From contig JBASMO010000150.1 of the NCBI GenBank assembly GCA_049656905.1, forward strand, positions 1 to 8,528: DNA of 8,528 bases, given 5' to 3'. The position numbers and the translations under genes are program-made. Each line of letters begins with the position of its first letter. The first letter of the stretch is position 1. Of this stretch, positions 5,182 to 8,528 are shown piece by piece. Under the pieces are notes generated by a model that worked only from the letters and a program-made list of their open reading frames with translations, was not told the DNA's origin and did not search any database. Origin of the DNA: DTU018 sp003444615. GTDB taxonomy: Bacteria; Bacillota; Syntrophomonadia; Syntrophomonadales; Syntrophomonadaceae.

Positions 5182-6253
5182 GGTACTTGAACCCCCTAAA
5201 CAGTAGGTAGAGGAACATCGGCGCACCCAAAAATGAAGTGATAGCTCCGATGGGCAGTATGACCGGCGCAATTACCAGCCGGGCAAAGGTATCAGCTAGA
5301 ATGAGCAGCAATGCTCCCGCAATCGCCGAGCAGGGTATAAGGAAGCGGTAGTCATTACCCACAAACCGGCGCATTATGTGGGGAGCTATCAATCCCACAA
5401 AACTGATGATGCCCACAAAAGAAACTGCCACCGCCGAGACCAACGAGCTGATGCCCATACTGATCAGCATAACCGCCCGGGTGTTAACACCCAGACTTTT
5501 GGCGGTATCGGCTCCGCTTTCCATGGCATTAAAATTCCAGCGGTTCAGCAGAAAATATATCAAGGCTGCGAAAAGTACTATCGTCAAGAGCAACAGTTCG
5601 GGCCAATCTGCCGCGCTCAGGTTTCCAAAAGTCCAGAATACCACTGCACTGATTTTGGTTTCATCAGCAAAGTATTGCAGCAAGGTGCTGCCCCCACCAA
5701 ACAAAGAGCCTAAAGCAACCCCGGCTAATATGAGCCCAGCGGGCCCCAGGTCTTTCTTAAACTGGGATAAAAGAATAATCACCAACGTTGATATCGAAGC
5801 ACATAAAAAAGCGCACAAGGTCACAATGTAAGGATTATTTATAGTGACTGCCGTGGCAGCAGAGTCAGAATTCACTACTCCACCGCCAAACACGATGATC
5901 CCCAAGGCCGCACCGAAGGCAGCACCTTGAGATACTCCCAGGGTCGAGGCCGAGGCCAGAGGATTCTGCAGTACACACTGCATGACCGCACCAGCTACTG
6001 CCAGAATCGCACCTACCAGGATAGCAGCGGTAACTCGCGGCAGCCTTATATTCATAATGATCGTCTGGGTCTGGGGATCGCCCTTTCCCAGCAAGGTTTT
6101 AATTATCTCCGATGCGGGAATCTCCAGGGAACCGGCACTTACTGCAAAAAGCCCTATCACGGCAGTTGCTGCCACGGAAATAGCCAAGACCAGCCTTTTG
6201 CGGTTAATAAAAGCGCTATAGGATTCTATTGGAATCGTACTTTTATCCGTCAT
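5174..6253 (-). CDS. ABC importer permease, FecCD/BtuC family
   Basis: The product is a 359-residue integral membrane subunit that would form a homodimeric channel with two ATPases. Hydrophobic segments lie near residues 20-40, 72-94, 106-124, 142-163, 171-190, 220-236, 262-288, 306-322 and 334-352, matching the family's roughly ten helices. Family signatures are RLPRVTAAILVGAILAVAG (70-88), QNPLASASTLGVSQGAAFG (96-114), the ATPase-contacting region GADTAKSLGV (247-256) and FVGLIAPHIMRRFVG (285-299). The start ATG is 2 nt after the stop of the binding-protein gene and has GGGGA just upstream at 6258-6262, inside that gene's 3' end. The family carries iron-siderophores, haem, cobalamin or molybdate/tungstate; the sequence alone does not choose between them. 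Confidence 0.93.
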   Translation of the reverse strand: MTDKSTIPIESYSAFINRKRLVLAISVAATAVIGLFAVSAGSLEIPASEIIKTLLGKGDPQTQTIIMNIRLPRVTAAILVGAILAVAGAVMQCVLQNPLASASTLGVSQGAAFGAALGIIVFGGGVVNSDSAATAVTINNPYIVTLCAFLCASISTLVIILLSQFKKDLGPAGLILAGVALGSLFGGGSTLLQYFADETKISAVVFWTFGNLSAADWPELLLLTIVLFAALIYFLLNRWNFNAMESGADTAKSLGVNTRAVMLISMGISSLVSAVAVSFVGIISFVGLIAPHIMRRFVGNDYRFLIPCSAIAGALLLILADTFARLVIAPVILPIGAITSFLGAPMFLYLLFRGFKYHG

Positions 6254-6255
6254 GA

Positions 6256-7380
6256 TCAGTCCCCGAGAATTACTTGACCGTAACCTGCACCGGCACTTTC
6301 AAGTTTACTTAGATAATCCTCATCATCCAAGAAAAACCCAAAAATTTCAGCAGCCTTTTCCTCAAAAGTCACATCCCGGAATTGTTCCGGATAGAGGAAA
6401 CTGGCTGCGTAATAACTGTTAACAATAGGGATTTCCACGTTGGAATAATAGGAGGTGGAACTGGGGTATTGATAAAGGTTCCCTTCCTGAACGGCGGTGA
6501 GGTGCCCGTAGAAATCTGGGTTTTTCTTGTAGTCGGCCTTGACCAGACCTACGCCGCCGCTATCAAAGAAAATATACTGGGGATCCCAACCGATGATCTG
6601 TTCTTTGTCGATCAGCACTCCACCGGATTTGTCAGAGATGCCGGTGGTAACATCATTGGCGCCTATGGCTTCGAATACAGCATATTTGACGTATACTCCC
6701 TCTATGCCATGAGGACCTTTGAAGGTGGCAGCAGCACCCAAAACAGTAGGTTTATCCTCATCGGGAACCCCTGCCGTCCTAGTTTCTAGATCATTAAGGC
6801 AATTGTGTATGTAAGAGATCACTTCCTCCGCCCGGTCTGGCACACCGCATACATCTCCCAAGATACAAAGGGCTTCTTCATAATCCGCCTGAAATAAAGT
6901 TCCCATGGGTACAGCCACCACCGGTATCCCGGTTTTGGTTTGGATCTCATCGGCCAACTCCGCGTTGTATGTACATAAAATCACATCTGGCTGCACGCTG
7001 ATGATTTGTTCCGGATAGTAATCAGTGGCGCCGGCTGCATCGGTACCAACCTGGGGGACATTGGCCCATCGGTCTCGGTTGGCATATGCATAGGCAGTGA
7101 CCGGGGTTATGCTATCCCTGTTCATCCCGCCTATTCCCACGACTTTATCAGCCAGCCCCAAATAAGTGATCATGCGTGGGGTATTCCCTAAGGGAACGAT
7201 TTTTTCCACCGTTGCCGGTATCTCCACCTCACGTCCCAGGCTATCGATTATAGTTCTAGTACCGGAGTCAGCGCTTCCGGGAGTGCTCCCCGCTTCATCA
7301 GTGCCTCCACAGCCAGCTAATATGCCGGCCGCGAAAGCTACGACCAATACCGATATGATTAATATTGTTGGTTTTTTCAT
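6256..7380 (-). CDS. Lipoprotein solute-binding protein of a FecCD-type importer
   Basis: The 374-residue precursor has a type II signal peptide: MKKP, a hydrophobic stretch (5-20) and the lipobox LAGC with Cys24 as the lipidated residue. A Gly/Ser/Thr-rich tether (25-40) follows. The mature part is a class III (FepB/BtuF/MolA-like) binding protein. TIIDSLGREVEIPATVEKIVPLG (43-65) is the usual opening, PEQIISVQPDVIL (123-135) marks the end of the first lobe region, and a long helix near 168-200 joins the lobes. YYSNVEIPIVNSYYAASFLYPEQF (311-334) is the typical close of the second lobe. The ATG follows GGGGG at 7392-7396. It is 23 nt downstream of the FmdE-family gene and 2 nt before the permease. 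The ligand is unknown; the FmdE-family neighbour makes a metal oxyanion, metal chelate or cofactor plausible (inference). Confidence 0.92.
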   Translation of the reverse strand: MKKPTILIISVLVVAFAAGILAGCGGTDEAGSTPGSADSGTRTIIDSLGREVEIPATVEKIVPLGNTPRMITYLGLADKVVGIGGMNRDSITPVTAYAYANRDRWANVPQVGTDAAGATDYYPEQIISVQPDVILCTYNAELADEIQTKTGIPVVAVPMGTLFQADYEEALCILGDVCGVPDRAEEVISYIHNCLNDLETRTAGVPDEDKPTVLGAAATFKGPHGIEGVYVKYAVFEAIGANDVTTGISDKSGGVLIDKEQIIGWDPQYIFFDSGGVGLVKADYKKNPDFYGHLTAVQEGNLYQYPSSTSYYSNVEIPIVNSYYAASFLYPEQFRDVTFEEKAAEIFGFFLDDEDYLSKLESAGAGYGQVILGD

Positions 7381-7403
7381 TAGTGCAGTTACCCCCTACC
7401 CTC

Positions 7404-7931
7404 TCACCAGCCTCGGCTGTAATCCTTAAAACAGTCAATGCATACGGCTTTGCCTTCCTTAAGCCTCATTTTATGCTCGGGGGCCCCTTCCCCGCATTCT
7501 TCGCAGATAACTGTGGTAAAAAGCCGGGCTTTTTCCGGTAGATCAAGCCTCGGTTCAGAAAAAGTAAAAATCTCATCCACCGGGGCATTGAGTAGGTATT
7601 CCTGCCACTGAGAACGATCCATTTCGTCGTGCTTCTTAGGCTTGAGGCACACCCGCAGCTTCTTATTATTCTTGCGGTCGAAGAACGAAAAAGCCTGCTT
7701 ACCCGTTCCGTGATACAGCAGATTCCCTTTGCCCATGGTACAGCTTAAGATGGCTTGTACAGCATCCACCCCGCAGGCATCGTTTTCCGTGATGCAAACG
7801 ATCTCTTCATCTTCGGATACGCCGATCCCCATTTTCTCTGCCGCTGCTTGGCAGGCTCTGAAACCTATGGCCAGACCGGGACATTCGTGACCGTGAAAAG
7901 CCACCGCTTTTTCCCATAATTGCTTGTTCAT
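7404..7931 (-). CDS. FmdE-family protein with C-terminal zinc finger
   Basis: The 175-residue protein belongs to the family named for subunit E of tungsten/molybdenum formylmethanofuran dehydrogenase (PF02663). The core shows FHGHECPGLAIGFRA (12-26), with the HxHxC-type conserved site H13, H15, C17, then ENDACGVDAVQ (49-59) and CTMGKGNLL (64-72). The C-terminal end has CEEC (143-146) and CIDC (164-167), the treble-clef zinc finger known from crystal structures of this family. The family is widespread in anaerobes that make no methane, so the name does not mean methanogenesis. The start has AGGAGGGGG at 7941-7949, 9 nt before the ATG. It is the first gene of the importer operon and may handle or sense the imported metal or cofactor (inference). 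No biochemical role is established that I can name. Confidence 0.88.
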   Translation of the reverse strand: MNKQLWEKAVAFHGHECPGLAIGFRACQAAAEKMGIGVSEDEEIVCITENDACGVDAVQAILSCTMGKGNLLYHGTGKQAFSFFDRKNNKKLRVCLKPKKHDEMDRSQWQEYLLNAPVDEIFTFSEPRLDLPEKARLFTTVICEECGEGAPEHKMRLKEGKAVCIDCFKDYSRGW

Positions 7932-8070
7932 CCGATTTCCCCCTCCTATAGTTTAGGCCATATATGCCGATTGCTAGGAAATTTCTGGATCAATCCAAAG
8001 AGTTAATAAGGTTAAGCTGCAGTTTAGTAACCCCCGTAAAATAGACGAGGTATTTGCCAGCTATTACTTA
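7932..8070 (-). promoter_or_regulatory. Upstream region of the importer operon
   Basis: The operon promoter must lie here or further right. A strong Shine-Dalgarno sequence is present at 7941-7949, but no -35/-10 pair with correct spacing stands out on the minus strand. An inverted repeat, GGTTA (8010-8014) and TAACC (8028-8032), could be a small operator. No Moco/Tuco riboswitch or cobalamin riboswitch fits: the usable leader is short and the expected conserved stems are not visible. From 7978 rightward the same DNA reads as decayed DUF2225 coding sequence on the other strand. Confidence 0.25.
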
Positions 8071-8403
8071 ATGCTACAGTATCTCCAGATGAGTACCCAG
8101 GATCCTTCCGCTGGGGCTAAGGTGTGGTTGCGTTTGTCCTGGTTATACTATGACGTTCAGGATGAGGAAATGTATATCTATGCTTCCCAGCAAGCTTACG
8201 ACATGTTTAAAGATGCTTATTACAATAGCCGCCGTTCCACAACAGTTGAACAAGAACAGCGTCTTTCTCTGCTTTTAGGCGAGCTAAGCCTAAGATTAGG
8301 TAACCGAGACTTTTGCATAATACCTAAGGCTGAAAATATCGGGGTTTTAGTCGCACAGAAAAAGGACTTCACCCCCCATTTTGTCGAATTAATAAGTGAC
8401 TAA
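7978..8403 (+). pseudogene. Fragment of a DUF2225 family gene
   Basis: The frame is open from 7978, just after an in-frame TAG at 7975-7977, to TAA at 8401-8403. Recognisable DUF2225 sequence begins well before the first ATG (8071): FSNPRKIDEVFASYYLML is encoded at 8023-8076. It continues through AGAKVWLRLSWLYYDVQDEE and RLSLLLGELSLRLGN to about residue RDF (8314). Full DUF2225 proteins are roughly 210-260 residues and start with a cysteine-rich CPVC metal-binding part, which is absent here. After RDF the sequence no longer fits the family and probably comes from an inserted element. No Shine-Dalgarno sequence precedes ATG 8071. The locus is therefore best read as a gene remnant broken at both ends. 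A short expressed 110-residue product starting at 8071 cannot be ruled out. Confidence 0.6.
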
Positions 8404-8434
8404 CAAATAACCCGTGAGAGGAGAAGTCACTTAT
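8392..8434 (+). promoter_or_regulatory. Hairpin enclosing the transposase ribosome binding site and start
   Basis: ATAAGTGACT at 8392-8401 is the exact reverse complement of AGTCACTTAT at 8425-8434. The 23-nt loop contains the Shine-Dalgarno sequence GAGAGGAGA (8416-8424), and the right arm covers the A and T of the ATG at 8433. In a transcript reading in from outside, this stem would hide the start codon. This is a known way in which insertion sequences limit transposase synthesis (for example IS10 and IS50). Confidence 0.5.
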
Positions 8435-8528
8435 GAATATTCGACAGAACTGCATTTTCTCCTTTGAAGACGCATTGAAAATGCAGCCAAAATCAAGGCT
8501 TGAGAAAATAATTGACACCCTTGATTTA
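8433..8528 (+). CDS. N-terminal part of a probable transposase, runs off the right edge
   Basis: The ATG at 8433 follows GAGAGGAGA at 8416-8424 by 8 nt and opens a frame of 32 codons that is still open at the window end. The peptide reads MNIRQNCIFSFEDALKMQPK and then SRLEKIIDTLDL. An N-terminus of this kind, FSFE-x-hydrophobic-QPKSRLEKI-x-LDL, is what I associate with DDE transposases of IS1182-like or related Firmicute elements. The catalytic DDE residues would be outside the window, so the family is uncertain. The broken DUF2225 fragment just upstream supports a mobile-element reading. Confidence 0.5.
   Translation, partial: MNIRQNCIFSFEDALKMQPKSRLEKIIDTLDL

Noticed and set aside
5182..5271. 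30-residue N-terminal extension of the ATPase
   Set aside because: The extension lies over permease coding sequence and bears no resemblance to ABC ATPases; the ATG at 5181 has a ribosome binding site and begins the fold.
5378..6277. Several 79-151 codon plus-strand frames over the permease
   Set aside because: All are antisense to the FecCD permease; high GC at certain codon positions creates them. They have no start signals or domains.
7932..8070. Metal-cofactor or cobalamin riboswitch before the importer operon
   Set aside because: No conserved riboswitch core could be recognised, and the leader between any plausible start and the first gene is too short.

Overview
The window looks like chromosomal DNA from an anaerobic Firmicute of the Clostridia type, possibly a relative of Syntrophomonas. 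This is inferred from strong AGGAGG-type ribosome binding sites, a classical lipobox, a TetR-type operator set in a sigma-A-like promoter beside an acyl-CoA ligase, an FmdE-family gene of the kind found in anaerobes, and a DUF2225 remnant next to an insertion sequence. No rRNA, tRNA or single-copy marker is present, so the taxonomy is tentative.

Left part (1-2364). A 623-residue long-chain acyl-CoA ligase is encoded on the minus strand (47-1918). A ribosome binding site at the very left edge suggests a further minus-strand gene just outside the window. Upstream of the ligase lie 446 bases without a confident gene. They hold a 23-codon upstream ORF ending 2 nt before the ligase, an 8-bp inverted repeat, an orphan 65-codon ORF on the plus strand, and a perfect 20-bp palindrome. 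That palindrome covers most of the spacer and part of the -10 box of a leftward TTGAAA-N17-TATATT promoter. It looks like a TetR-family operator, which fits fatty-acid control of the ligase. The repressor gene is not in the window.

Centre (2365-4088). A plus-strand gene pair encodes a macro-domain protein with a C-terminal XRE-like helical domain, followed by a small stand-alone VWA protein with an intact MIDAS site. This is the most interesting module here. It is probably an ADP-ribose/NAD-linked stress or defence cassette of the sort found near tellurite-resistance-type (Ter) systems, but its function cannot be read from the sequence. It is followed by about 290 bases of degenerate dispersed repeats of the TGTCATTGCGAGG...GCAATCC type.

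Right part (4378-7931). A tight four-gene minus-strand operon is transcribed in the order FmdE-family protein, lipoprotein solute-binding protein, FecCD/BtuC-type permease, ATPase. Together they make a complete ABC importer of the iron-siderophore/cobalamin/molybdate class. The leading FmdE-family gene hints at a metal or metal-cofactor substrate, with molybdate or tungstate one option.

Right edge (7978-8528). A plus-strand fragment of a DUF2225 protein lacks its N-terminal part and apparently its normal C-terminus. It abuts what looks like the left part of an insertion sequence: the first 32 codons of a probable transposase, with its ribosome binding site and start codon inside a hairpin (8392-8434). 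An insertion and deletion here probably destroyed the DUF2225 gene and may have placed the importer operon beside its present upstream sequence.
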